Positions 13,935 through 21,893 of a stretch of 30,005 nucleotides of DNA are shown here, in pieces. The notes below the pieces were generated by a model, which saw only the letters and a program-made list of their open reading frames with translations, was not told the DNA's origin and ran no database searches. Positions within the stretch are counted from its first letter, which is position 1. Each line of letters begins with the position of its first letter. Origin of the DNA: JAEZFI01 sp044508215 (GTDB lineage: Bacteria > Actinomycetota > Acidimicrobiia > Acidimicrobiales > Microtrichaceae); NCBI GenBank assembly GCA_044508215.1, contig JBIQID010000022.1, forward strand, positions 1 to 30,005, given 5' to 3'. Both the position numbers and the translations under genes were made by a program.

Positions 13935-15131
13935 ACGGCCCGCCCGCACCAGCCTTCTGATCACGCTCGGCCCGTTCACGGAGACGTCGTCGAGGAGGTC
14001 GACGGCGGCCACGGCGACGCGGCCCCCTGCTGAGCCGGCATGTCGGGCACCCGTGAGCTGCAGTCCGACGAGCGGATCCGCGCCGGGGGAACGGAGCAGG
14101 TCGGTGAGGATCGCGAGGCCGCGGCCCGAGGCGAGGGACGCCGCCCGCAACCGGTCCGCCACCGCCTCCAGCGGCGACGGGCGGCGCAACGTGGGCTGCT
14201 CCCCCCTCACGATCCGAGCGAGGTTCGCGAGCGACACCGACCCGTCGTCGTAGTACGCACCGTGCCGGAACCCCACGCCGGCGTCGATCACCACCGCGCC
14301 GAACGACGAAGCAGTGGGGGCGTTGCCGAACTGCCGGAGGATCGCAACGGGGTCCCCGTCGGTCGCGCCGGCGTACACCGATGTGGAGGAGGGCAGGTCG
14401 AGGCCCGCCACCGCCTCGGTGCCCACACCCGGGCTGCCGAGGAACACGAGGCGGTCCGCCCGCAGACCCAACACGGAGGCCGCTCCCGTGACCGTGGAAC
14501 CGTACGAGTGGCCGATCACGGTCACGCTGCCGTCCGTCGCTCCACGGACGCGCTCGACGTCGTGGACGAGGCGGAGCGCCCCGGCGCGGGCGGAGTCGAG
14601 GCGTGCTGCGGCCGCCAGCCCCTTGGGCGTGTCGTAGCCCAGCCAGGCCACCACGGCCACATCGTCGCCAGCGGCTTCGGCGAGCCGCTCGGCGTCGGCC
14701 ACGAGGCGGGGCAGGTCGGAGATCGAGGTGTCCATGCCCGGCACGAGCACCGCAACGTGGCGCGCTGTCCGCAGGTCGCCCACCACCCGCACCGCTCTCG
14801 CGGGAGGGCCGGACGGAGGCGCGGCAGCACTGGCCTCGACCTGTTCGTCGCCGTCGACGGTCAGGCGGGCGGCCGCCTGCCGGAGGACGAGTGCCACGGA
14901 GGCGGTGGCCGGCGTGACGGTGGCCGTCCACCAGCGGTGGAACCGCTCCGCGGCGGCGCCTCGCCAGTCGAGTCGTCGACGGTCACGATCGAGGGCTGCC
15001 GACCTGCGCTCGACCTCCGCCGCCGCTGCGACGAAGCCCCGCGCCATCCCCGTGAGGACCGCGTCGTCCGACCCGAGGACGGTGCCTGCCGGGTCGCTGC
15101 CGGAGCGGTCGGCGGAGGGGTGGGGCGCCAT
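13932..15131 (-). CDS. DUF1023 alpha/beta hydrolase with WXG-like N-terminus
   Basis: This 399-residue protein combines an N-terminal helical region (residues about 25-95, with Trp56-Arg-Gly and many Ala/Arg) resembling the WXG100-type helical hairpin, and a C-terminal DUF1023 (PF06259) alpha/beta hydrolase. The hydrolase has VPGMDTSISDL near 130-140, the nucleophile elbow GHSYGS with Ser209, and a later DPVAIL that may supply the acid. The architecture is seen in actinobacterial proteins linked to type VII secretion or cell-envelope turnover, but no secretion genes are here. I chose ATG 15131 because a -10 box lies 8 nt upstream; an in-frame upstream start at 15170 would add 13 residues. Its stop codon is part of the -10 box of the next gene. 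Substrate unknown. Confidence 0.82.
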   Translation of the reverse strand: MAPHPSADRSGSDPAGTVLGSDDAVLTGMARGFVAAAAEVERRSAALDRDRRRLDWRGAAAERFHRWWTATVTPATASVALVLRQAAARLTVDGDEQVEASAAAPPSGPPARAVRVVGDLRTARHVAVLVPGMDTSISDLPRLVADAERLAEAAGDDVAVVAWLGYDTPKGLAAAARLDSARAGALRLVHDVERVRGATDGSVTVIGHSYGSTVTGAASVLGLRADRLVFLGSPGVGTEAVAGLDLPSSTSVYAGATDGDPVAILRQFGNAPTASSFGAVVIDAGVGFRHGAYYDDGSVSLANLARIVRGEQPTLRRPSPLEAVADRLRAASLASGRGLAILTDLLRSPGADPLVGLQLTGARHAGSAGGRVAVAAVDLLDDVSVNGPSVIRRLVRAGR

Positions 15132-15139
15132 GGCGCCCG

Positions 15140-15145
15140 ACCGTA
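15140..15145 (-). promoter_or_regulatory. -10 box of the DUF1023 hydrolase, probably leaderless
   Basis: On the minus strand TACGGT is followed by 8 nt and the ATG at 15131. It supports the shorter start. Confidence 0.4.
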
Positions 15146-15195
15146 GGCACGGCGAACGGGCTCCCGACACGGGGAGCCCTCCCGTCGGACGGCTG

Positions 15196-15888
15196 TCAGG
15201 CGGCGAAGACCGGCAGGTCGAGCGCCGGGCGCTTCGAGCGCTTCAGCTCGCTGAAGCCTTCGAAGTCGACCATCGTGCGCATGGCGTCGTAGAACGCGAG
15301 GGCGGTCTCGTCGTCGGGCAGCGAGCTGATGACCGGGCCGAACAGCGAGCTGCCGTGGGGCGGGTCGTAGGTGATGATCGGAGTGCCCACGTCGGGCCCG
15401 GTGCGTCGGAAGGCCTCGTCGCTCTCCAGCTGCAGCACGGCGTCGTGGGAGTCGTCGTCCATCGCAGCGACCAGCTCGACGGGGAGGTCGACGGACTCGA
15501 GGATCTCGGCGACGTCGATCGCCGCGACGTTCTTGGTCATGCGCTCCATCCCGTCGTCGGCATCGGGGACGGAGTACCAGAGCCGCTCGCCCCAGGCGGT
15601 GTAGAGGCGCCCGACGGCGTCGTTGCCGGCGACCTGCCGTGCGGCAGCGCACACCCGGTGGAACCGCAGGCCGCGCTCGTGGCTCTCGCGCATGGCGTCC
15701 GAGCGCTCGGCGTCGCGGTTGATGTAGTCGAGCGAGATGAAGCGCCAGCCCACGCTGATGCCTCGCAGCTCGACCACCCGCTGGATCCACCGGGACGTGA
15801 TCCATGCGAAGGGACAGGCGGGGTCGAAGAAGAACTCGATGTCGTGGGGCGCGTCGTCGAGCGGCGCCAGGGGGGTTGTCTCGGCCAT
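15196..15888 (-). CDS. DsbA-like protein related to mycothiol-dependent nitroreductase Rv2466c
   Basis: This 230-residue protein is a thioredoxin-fold DsbA-type protein. It matches the landmarks I recall for Mycobacterium tuberculosis Rv2466c: FFFDPACPFAWITSRWI at residues 19-35 against the FDPxCPWCWITSRWI pattern, a VGTP cis-proline segment, LFGPVISSLP and an FSELKR ending. The nucleophilic Cys25 is kept, but the resolving Cys of CxxC is Ala28, so the motif is CPFA. In the family the reduced Cys works with mycothiol; here only a monothiol mechanism is possible. The start is uncertain: ATG 15888 or an in-frame GTG at 15903; neither has a good ribosome site. It follows the TetR gene on the same strand and probably shares its transcript. 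Confidence 0.87.
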   Translation of the reverse strand: MAETTPLAPLDDAPHDIEFFFDPACPFAWITSRWIQRVVELRGISVGWRFISLDYINRDAERSDAMRESHERGLRFHRVCAAARQVAGNDAVGRLYTAWGERLWYSVPDADDGMERMTKNVAAIDVAEILESVDLPVELVAAMDDDSHDAVLQLESDEAFRRTGPDVGTPIITYDPPHGSSLFGPVISSLPDDETALAFYDAMRTMVDFEGFSELKRSKRPALDLPVFAA

Positions 15889-15939
15889 GCCCAGGTTGAA
15901 CACCAGGAGCCGCGAGGATCTTCCGGGGCGATGGAGCGC

Positions 15940-16578
15940 TCAGCCGGCGGGCACGAGACCCACCGTGACCCGCATGTCGGTCAGCATGCGTGAGGGGTCC
16001 GGCCACGGCAGTGCGGGGTGCGTGATCCGCAGGTCGACCAGACCGTGGAGCCAGCTCCACAGCTGGAACGACAGGTAGGTGGCGTCCGCGGACCGGGCGG
16101 CGGCCTCGGCACCGGCATCGAGGCACGACTGGACCATCTCCACCAGCAGCGTGAACGACGTCATGCCCACCGCGTCCTCGTCGGTGAAGTCGTCGTCGAG
16201 GTGCAGGGGGTTCGAGAACAGAGATCGGTAGACGCCCTGGTTCTCCTCCGCGAACCGCAGGTAGGCCCGGCCGGCCAGCTCGAGCCGTTCGAACGGGTCG
16301 GTGGCGTCGCCCACGGCGTCCAGCATCAGCTCGGTGAAGGCGTCGAAGAGGTGGCGGCACGCTGCCTCGACCAGGTCGTCGCGGTCGGCGAAGTGGCGGT
16401 ACGCCGCCGTGGGGGTCACGCCCGCCTCCCGGGCCACTGCACGGATCGACACCGACTCGGGGTTGCCGGCCTCCGCGATGAGCTCGATCGCGGCCTCGAT
16501 CAGGTCGGAGCGGAGCTGCCGACCCTCTCCACGGGGGCTTCGCGGCCGGGGCGCCGGGCTGGGTGTGACTGACGACAT
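15940..16578 (-). CDS. TetR-family regulator with WHG-type C-terminal domain
   Basis: This 212-residue protein has a TetR DNA-binding domain at about residues 20-70 (SIRAVAREAGVTPTAAYRHFADRDDLVEA) and a C-terminal ligand-binding half ending in QLWSWLHGLVDLRI, the Trp-His-Gly signature of the WHG subgroup. It is divergent from the MmpL transporter gene; between them lies a 24-bp dyad (16597-16620), so it probably represses both itself and the transporter until a lipophilic ligand binds. ATG 16578 gives the normal family length; a GTG/ATG further upstream would run into the operator. A -10 box TAGGAT on the minus strand lies at 16624-16629. Confidence 0.92.
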   Translation of the reverse strand: MSSVTPSPAPRPRSPRGEGRQLRSDLIEAAIELIAEAGNPESVSIRAVAREAGVTPTAAYRHFADRDDLVEAACRHLFDAFTELMLDAVGDATDPFERLELAGRAYLRFAEENQGVYRSLFSNPLHLDDDFTDEDAVGMTSFTLLVEMVQSCLDAGAEAAARSADATYLSFQLWSWLHGLVDLRITHPALPWPDPSRMLTDMRVTVGLVPAG

Positions 16579-16596
16579 GTTGACGGATGCCTGGTT

Positions 16597-16620
16597 AACG
16601 GGTGTACATGTACGGGCGTT
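16597..16620. promoter_or_regulatory. TetR operator between tetR and the MmpL gene
   Basis: A 24-bp dyad: AACG, three free bases, the perfect palindrome GTACATGTAC, three free bases, CGTT. It covers the expected -35 of the MmpL promoter and the transcription start of tetR. Confidence 0.6.
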
Positions 16621-16623
16621 CAC

Positions 16624-16633
16624 ATCCTACCCT
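16624..16633. promoter_or_regulatory. Overlapping divergent -10 boxes of tetR and the MmpL gene
   Basis: The plus-strand TACCCT (16628-16633) serves the MmpL gene; the minus-strand TAGGAT (16624-16629) serves tetR. They share two bases, so the two promoters would exclude each other. Confidence 0.45.
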
Positions 16634-16650
16634 GCGGAAGGCGGATCCCG

Positions 16651-18942
16651 ATGTTCAACCGACTGGGCCGAATGGTCGTCCGTCGCCGCCGACCGGTGCT
16701 GGTGATCTCCCTGCTCGTCGTCATCGCAGCGGGTGCGCTCGGAGGTGGGGTGTTCGGGCGGCTCTCGGGCGGGGGGTTCGAGGACCCGTCGGCCGACTCG
16801 ACCTTGGCCGAGGAGGCGCTCGCCGAGGTCTTCGGGACCGGCGTGCCCGACTACGTCCTGTTGGTGGACGCCCGGGACGGCGCTCCCCTCGCGGACGGCG
16901 AGAGCGGGCCGGCCGCCGTCGACGACCCCGAGGTGGTCACCGCAGCGGAGGCTGTGGAACAGCGCCTCGCGGACGACCCTGCGGTCGAGGAGGTCCTGAG
17001 CTACTGGTCGCTCGGGTCCGCTCCCCCGCTGCGCTCGGTGGACGGGACCTCAGCGCTCGTCGTGGTGCGCCTGGCCGGCGACGAGAACGACCAGCAGGAA
17101 GCTGCGGCGCGCCTCGCCGACGAGCTGCTCGGCGACAGCGGGCCGATCACCCTCAGCGCCGGCGGGCGCACGCCGGTCTTCGAGGCGGTCGCCCACCAGA
17201 TCGAAGGCGACCTCGCCCGGGCCGAGGCGGTCGCGGTGCCGGTCACCCTGCTGCTGCTCGTGTTGGTGTTCGGCGGCCTGATCGCCGCGGGCCTGCCACT
17301 CGTCGTCGGGCTCGTCTCGGTGCTCGGCACGTTCTTCACCCTGTGGCTCGTCACGCTGGTGACCGACGTGTCGGTGTTCTCCATCAACCTCGTGACGGCC
17401 ATGGGGCTGGGGCTCGCGATCGACTACTCGCTCTTCGTCGTGTCCAGGTTCCGTGAGGAGCTCCGGGCCGGCCGGACCGTGGAGGACGCGGTCGTCCGCA
17501 CGGTGGAGACGGCCGGTCGCACCATCACGGTGTCCGCGCTCACGGTGGCCGTGTCGCTGTCGGCGCTCCTCGTCTTCCCGCTGTTCTTCCTGCGGTCGTT
17601 CGCCTACGCAGGGGTGGGCGTCACGATCGTGGCGATGCTGGCCTCGGTCGTCACCCTGCCGGCGTTGCTCGCCAGCCTCGGCACGAGGGTCGACTCCCTG
17701 CGCCTCTGGCGGGCCCGCGAACCGAAGCCGGTCGGCGAGGGGATGTGGCACACCATCGCCATGGCGGTCATGCGCCGCCCGCTCGTCTACTCGCTGGGGG
17801 TGGTGGCGCTGCTCCTGGTCCTTGGTGCACCGTTCCTCGGTGTCCGCTTCGGGCTGCCCGACCAGAGCGTCCTGCCCGAGTCGGCGCCGGCCCGCATCAC
17901 GACGGAGCGGATCGGCGATGAGTTCGCCTCGAACGAGGCCTTCTCCCTGCCGGTCGTGGCCCTCGACGCGGGCGACCCGTCGGACGAGGAGGTCGACGCC
18001 TACGCGGCGGCGCTCTCGGGCGTGGCCAACACGAGCCGCGTCGATGCGCCGACCGGACGCTTCATCGGTGGGCAGAAGGTGCTCGGGGCGGACCCGACGC
18101 TCGAGTCCTACCGGGCGTCCGACGGCAGCGGCGCCGTGCGGTTCAACGTGGTGCCCGACGCGGACCCGCAGTCCGAGGAGGCCGAGCAGCTGGTGCACGA
18201 CCTGCGGGCGACCCCGTCGCCGTTCGGATCCACGCTGGTCGGTGGCCAGTCGGCGCAGCTCGTCGACACGATGGCCTCGATCGGCGAGCGCCTGCCGTGG
18301 GCGGCCGGGATCATCGCCCTCGCCACGTTCGTGCTCCTGTTCCTGATGTTCGGGTCGGTGCTCGTGCCGCTGAAGGCGATCGTGCTGAACGTGCTCTCGC
18401 TCTCGGCCACGTTCGGGGCGATGGTCTGGATCTTCCAGGAGGGCCACGGCTCGGGGATCTTGGACTTCACCGCCACCGGCACCACCGACACGACCACGCC
18501 GATCCTGATGTTCTGCATCGCCTTCGGCCTGTCCATGGACTACGAGGTCTTCCTCCTCTCCCGCATCAAGGAGGAGCACGACCGCACCGGCGACAACGAG
18601 CTCTCCGTGGCCCGGGGGCTCGAGCGGACCGGCCGGATCGTGACGGCAGCCGCCGCCCTCCTGTCGGTGACGTTCCTCGCCTTCTCGACCTCGGGCATCT
18701 CGTTCATCAAGCTCTTCGGGCTGGGCCTGACGCTGGCGGTGCTGATGGACGCCACCCTGATCCGGGCGACGCTCGTGCCGGCCTTCATGCGGCTCGCCGG
18801 CGAGGCGAACTGGTGGGCGCCGCGATGGATGAAGCGCATCCACGACCGGATCGGGTTCTCGGAGCACGAGGTGCCTGCTCCCGAGGCGCCGGAGCAGCCG
18901 CCCGCCACGGAGGGCGCGGCGCCCGAGCTCGTCGGGACCTGA
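16651..18942 (+). CDS. MmpL/RND-family transporter
   Basis: This 763-residue integral membrane protein is an MMPL-family transporter of the RND superfamily, which exports lipids or hydrophobic compounds using the proton gradient. It shows the expected duplicated topology: one membrane helix at residues 17-37, an outer loop to about 185, a block of five helices to about 350 with GLGLAIDYSLFVVSRFREE, a helix near 375, a second loop to about 545, and the final block with FGLSMDYEVFLLSRIKEE. The two Asp-Tyr pairs are the proton-relay residues of the family. The C-terminal ~40 residues are Pro/Glu-rich. GGAAGG lies about 10 nt before the ATG. The divergent TetR gene and shared operator point to substrate-induced export. 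Confidence 0.95.
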   Translation: MFNRLGRMVVRRRRPVLVISLLVVIAAGALGGGVFGRLSGGGFEDPSADSTLAEEALAEVFGTGVPDYVLLVDARDGAPLADGESGPAAVDDPEVVTAAEAVEQRLADDPAVEEVLSYWSLGSAPPLRSVDGTSALVVVRLAGDENDQQEAAARLADELLGDSGPITLSAGGRTPVFEAVAHQIEGDLARAEAVAVPVTLLLLVLVFGGLIAAGLPLVVGLVSVLGTFFTLWLVTLVTDVSVFSINLVTAMGLGLAIDYSLFVVSRFREELRAGRTVEDAVVRTVETAGRTITVSALTVAVSLSALLVFPLFFLRSFAYAGVGVTIVAMLASVVTLPALLASLGTRVDSLRLWRAREPKPVGEGMWHTIAMAVMRRPLVYSLGVVALLLVLGAPFLGVRFGLPDQSVLPESAPARITTERIGDEFASNEAFSLPVVALDAGDPSDEEVDAYAAALSGVANTSRVDAPTGRFIGGQKVLGADPTLESYRASDGSGAVRFNVVPDADPQSEEAEQLVHDLRATPSPFGSTLVGGQSAQLVDTMASIGERLPWAAGIIALATFVLLFLMFGSVLVPLKAIVLNVLSLSATFGAMVWIFQEGHGSGILDFTATGTTDTTTPILMFCIAFGLSMDYEVFLLSRIKEEHDRTGDNELSVARGLERTGRIVTAAAALLSVTFLAFSTSGISFIKLFGLGLTLAVLMDATLIRATLVPAFMRLAGEANWWAPRWMKRIHDRIGFSEHEVPAPEAPEQPPATEGAAPELVGT

Positions 18943-18964
18943 CCGGGCCGCTCCCCTCCCCCAC

Positions 18965-18970
18965 TACCGT
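18965..18970 (+). promoter_or_regulatory. -10 box of the enoyl-CoA hydratase/SDR pair
   Basis: TACCGT inside CACTACCGT, identical to the promoter at 11207. Transcription would start near 18977, leaving a short leader with AGGGGGG 8 nt before the GTG at 19003. Confidence 0.45.
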
Positions 18971-19002
18971 CTCTCGGCGGACGACACAGGGGGGTGACGG
19001 CT

Positions 19003-19785
19003 GTGGCCGGATCGGTGCGACTCGAGTACGACGGTGCGGTCGCCGTGCTCACGAACGACAACCCGGACAAGCACAACGCGTTCGACGACCAGATGGACCT
19101 CCAGCTGTTCGAAGCGCTCGGGGAGCTGAGGGGACGACGTGACGTGCGGGCGGTCGTGTGGCGTGGTGAGGGCAGGTCGTGGTCGTCGGGCCGCGACGTC
19201 GGTTCGATCGGGACCAACGTCGACACCTCCGTCACCCACCACGAGCTCATGCAGCGGGGCCACGCCGGGATCCTGCAGGTCTTCGACATCGAGGCGCCGA
19301 TCATCGTCGCGATCCAGGGCTGGGCGATGGGCGGCTCGTTCCAGCGGGCGCTGCTCTGCGACGTCCGCATCGCCGCCGAGGGCGCCCGCTTCCGCCTGCC
19401 GGAGGTCACCCACGGGGTGATCCCCGACACGGGCGGCGTCTCGAGGCTCTACCAGATGTGCGGTCACGGGGTGGTGAGCGACATGGTGCTCACCGGTCGG
19501 GTGATGGAGGCGGAGGAGGCGCTCGCCCACGGCGTGGTGTCGCGGGTCGTGCCGGTCGACCAGCTCGACGACACGGCGATGGAGATGGCGACGGCGATCG
19601 CGAAGGCGCCGGCGGTCACGGTGAAGATGGCGCGTCGGGTGATCCGCCACCTGTCCGAGGCCGAGGTGCGCAGGTCCATGGCCGACGAACTGGTCTTCCA
19701 GACGTTCCTCAACCGCAGCGACGACTTCGCGGAGATGCGGGCCGCTCGTGCAGAGGGCCGCGAACCGCGCTACACGGGGAGCTGA
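19003..19785 (+). CDS. Enoyl-CoA hydratase/isomerase (crotonase) family protein, one catalytic Glu replaced
   Basis: This 260-residue protein has the crotonase fold: WSSGRDVGSI for the first oxyanion-hole region, GWAMGGSFQRALLCDVRIAAE for the second, and RFRLPEVTHGVIPDTGGVSRL. Against rat enoyl-CoA hydratase the Glu164 equivalent (in LPEV) is kept, while Glu144, normally in GGGCEL, is Gln here (GGSFQR). It may therefore be an isomerase, a hydrolase or a hydratase with altered chemistry rather than a standard beta-oxidation hydratase. I chose GTG 19003 because AGGGGGG lies 8 nt upstream; GTG 18994 is in frame but sits inside that run. The next gene, a dienoyl-CoA-reductase-like SDR, starts one base after this stop, so the two act together, probably on unsaturated acyl-CoA. 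Confidence 0.9.
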   Translation: MAGSVRLEYDGAVAVLTNDNPDKHNAFDDQMDLQLFEALGELRGRRDVRAVVWRGEGRSWSSGRDVGSIGTNVDTSVTHHELMQRGHAGILQVFDIEAPIIVAIQGWAMGGSFQRALLCDVRIAAEGARFRLPEVTHGVIPDTGGVSRLYQMCGHGVVSDMVLTGRVMEAEEALAHGVVSRVVPVDQLDDTAMEMATAIAKAPAVTVKMARRVIRHLSEAEVRRSMADELVFQTFLNRSDDFAEMRAARAEGREPRYTGS

Positions 19786-19786
19786 G

Positions 19787-20680
19787 ATGCTGGCACACGG
19801 ACTGCCAGATCCTCCCGAGCTCGGCGCCACCGCCCTGCCGGCGGGGACCTACGACGGCGAGGCAGTGATCGTCACCGGGGGCGGCACCGGCCTCGGCAAG
19901 GCGATCGCAGCCGAGTTCGCCCGCTTGGGCGCGAACATCGTCGTGCTGAGCCGGAAGCCCGAGCACCTCGAGGCGGCAGAGGACGACCTCGGCAGCCTGG
20001 GCGGTGGGGTCCTCACCGTGGGCTGCGACATCCGGGAGCCCGACCAGATCGCCGCTGCGCTCGACGCCGCCGAGGAGCGGTTCGGACTGCCGCGGGTGCT
20101 GGTCAACAACGCCGCCGCGAACTTCCCCGTCCCTGCCGAGGACATGTCGCCCAACGCCTGGCGCACCGTCGTGGACATCACCCTGAACGGCACGTTCTTC
20201 TGCGCTCGCGAGTTCGCCCGTCGCCACCTGGAGGCCTCGACGCCGGCCTCGATCATCAACGTCGGCGCGTCGTACGCGTGGACCGGCGGGCCCGGCTTCG
20301 CCCACTCGGCCGCAGCGAAGGCCGGCGTGAAGAACATGGTCGAGACCCTGGCGGTCGAGTGGGGGCCGTACGGCATCCAGGTGAACGGACTGGTGCCGGG
20401 GCTGATCCCCCACGAGGACATGACCGCGGACATCCAGGAGAACCTCGCCCGCTCCTCCGAGAAGGACCCGTTGCAGCCGGCGATGCGGGTCGGTCGGCCG
20501 CGCGAGCTCGGCTGGGCGGCCACGTTCCTCGCGTCGCCCTACGGGCGCTTCATCTCGGGCCACACGCTGGTGGTCGACGGGGCGAACTGGCAGCGCCGCA
20601 CCCTCACCAACCCACCCGTCGTGACGGTCCGCGACCAGATGGGTCGACCGCCGTTCGGCGAGGAACCTCAGCCGAGCTGA
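19787..20680 (+). CDS. SDR of the 2,4-dienoyl-CoA reductase type
   Basis: This 297-residue protein is an SDR with TGGGTGLG for NADP(H) binding and VNNAA. Instead of the usual YxxxK it has SYAWTGGPGFAHSAAAKAGV: a Ser four residues before the Lys and a Tyr eleven residues before that Ser. This is the spacing of Tyr199, Ser210 and Lys214 in mammalian mitochondrial 2,4-dienoyl-CoA reductase, so I assign it to that branch. It would reduce polyunsaturated or branched enoyl-CoA intermediates with NADPH. GGGGAG precedes the ATG by 5 nt. It follows the crotonase gene by one base and overlaps the end of the opposite membrane-protein gene by 13 bp. Confidence 0.9.
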   Translation: MLAHGLPDPPELGATALPAGTYDGEAVIVTGGGTGLGKAIAAEFARLGANIVVLSRKPEHLEAAEDDLGSLGGGVLTVGCDIREPDQIAAALDAAEERFGLPRVLVNNAAANFPVPAEDMSPNAWRTVVDITLNGTFFCAREFARRHLEASTPASIINVGASYAWTGGPGFAHSAAAKAGVKNMVETLAVEWGPYGIQVNGLVPGLIPHEDMTADIQENLARSSEKDPLQPAMRVGRPRELGWAATFLASPYGRFISGHTLVVDGANWQRRTLTNPPVVTVRDQMGRPPFGEEPQPS

Positions 20681-21132
20681 GCCCGGCGCCCGGGCGGCTC
20701 GCCCCAGCGCGCCGCCACGGCGCCCACCACCCAGCCGGCGGCGACGGCGCCGAGCCCCAGCGCGAGCAGCCCCGCTCGCATCCGCCATCGGATCAGGCAC
20801 GCGTCACCTGGATCCATGCAGACGCCGCCCACGTGTCCCCAGAAGGCGCTGCCGGCGACGCCGGCCACTGCGAAGCCCCACAGGAGCAGCCCGCTGCGGG
20901 CGGCGACCGGCTGACCGGCCCCTTGTGCCCTCCCCCGGACCGCCTCGCACACCACGACCGCAACTGCAAAGGCTCCCATCGGCAGCGCCCCGAACGGGAT
21001 CGCCCGCCCGAACCCGCCGTCGACCGGGCCGCCGAAGGCCAGGAGGCCGAGGCACCATCCCAGCGCGACGACCGCAACGGCGAGCGCGATCCGCCACTCG
21101 CGCAGCACGGCCCCGGACGGCGCCGCATCCAT
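20668..21132 (-). CDS. Small four-helix membrane protein, function unknown
   Basis: This 154-residue protein has four hydrophobic segments (about residues 14-34, 48-66, 80-98 and 122-142) with short loops, one holding two Cys (VCMDPGDACLIRW). I do not recognise the family. It begins six bases after the TetR stop, with an AGCG spacer but no clear ribosome site, so it is the last gene of the acyl-CoA ligase operon. Its last codons overlap the SDR gene on the other strand by 13 bp. A role in the membrane linked to the operon is inferred from position only. Confidence 0.65.
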   Translation of the reverse strand: MDAAPSGAVLREWRIALAVAVVALGWCLGLLAFGGPVDGGFGRAIPFGALPMGAFAVAVVVCEAVRGRAQGAGQPVAARSGLLLWGFAVAGVAGSAFWGHVGGVCMDPGDACLIRWRMRAGLLALGLGAVAAGWVVGAVAARWGEPPGRRAQLG

Positions 21133-21137
21133 CGGCG

Positions 21138-21890
21138 CTACGCGCCCTTCGGCGGGCGTTGGCCGGTGACCGTGGTCCACACGATCTGCGCCATCGAGCG
21201 CTGCAGCTCCTCGGTGCGGATCCCGTAGAACTCGAAGCCGTACCGGTGCGCCGCCACGTGGGCGAGCATCGACACGAGCACGGACGCGCTCGCCATCGGG
21301 TCGACCGGGTTCTCGGTCTTCGCGTGGACCGAGCCGATCACCTCGCTGAGGGCCACGGTGAACTCGTTGAGGAGCCGGGTGCGGATCGAGCGGAACCGCT
21401 GGTCACCCTCAGCCGCGGTGAGCTCCATCACCCGCATGAGCGGCCAGCGCTCCTCCCAGAACTGGATGAAGCCGGCGGCGATGGCTTCGGCCGTGGAGTA
21501 CCCGGCCGCCCCCCGCCACGGACCCTCCGTGACGAGGGCCGTGAGCTGCTCGTTGCCCTCCCGTGCGGCGTCCTCGGCCAACGCCACGATCGCCGTCGTG
21601 ACGTCCGGGAAGTACTGGTAGAAGGTCGCGGGGCTGGTCCCCGCCTCGCGGGCGATGTCGACGACCTTCAGGTCGCGGTACGTCTCGGTGCGGAGCATCC
21701 GCTGCGTGCAGTCGAGGAGGCGCTGGCGGGTGGCCATCCCCCGGCGCCCGGGCACCCGGCCGTCGGCGGCACGCGGCTCGACCTCTTCGGCGCTGTCGGT
21801 TCCCGCTTCGGCGGCCTCGTCGAGGTCCTCCGCCACGTCGGGCTCGACCTCATCCTGTGGCTGGTCCTGGTCCTGCTGCTCGTGGTCCAC
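21138..21890 (-). CDS. TetR-family regulator of the acyl-CoA ligase operon
   Basis: This 250-residue protein has an unusually acidic N-terminal tail of about 50 residues (many Glu, Asp, Gln), then a TetR DNA-binding domain (residues 52-100: TRQRLLDCTQRML, then VVDIAREAGTSPATFYQYFPDVTTAI) and a long helical ligand domain. It starts with GTG 21890, three bases after the stop of the LLM gene. An internal ATG at codon 52 would remove the acidic tail and is a real alternative. It is the third gene of the operon ligase-LLM-tetR-membrane protein, whose start codon lies inside the palindrome at 24371-24389. I infer that it represses this operon and perhaps the two other genes that carry the same palindrome; an acyl-CoA is the likely effector. 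Confidence 0.9.
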   Translation of the reverse strand: MDHEQQDQDQPQDEVEPDVAEDLDEAAEAGTDSAEEVEPRAADGRVPGRRGMATRQRLLDCTQRMLRTETYRDLKVVDIAREAGTSPATFYQYFPDVTTAIVALAEDAAREGNEQLTALVTEGPWRGAAGYSTAEAIAAGFIQFWEERWPLMRVMELTAAEGDQRFRSIRTRLLNEFTVALSEVIGSVHAKTENPVDPMASASVLVSMLAHVAAHRYGFEFYGIRTEELQRSMAQIVWTTVTGQRPPKGA

Positions 21891-21893
21891 GGC

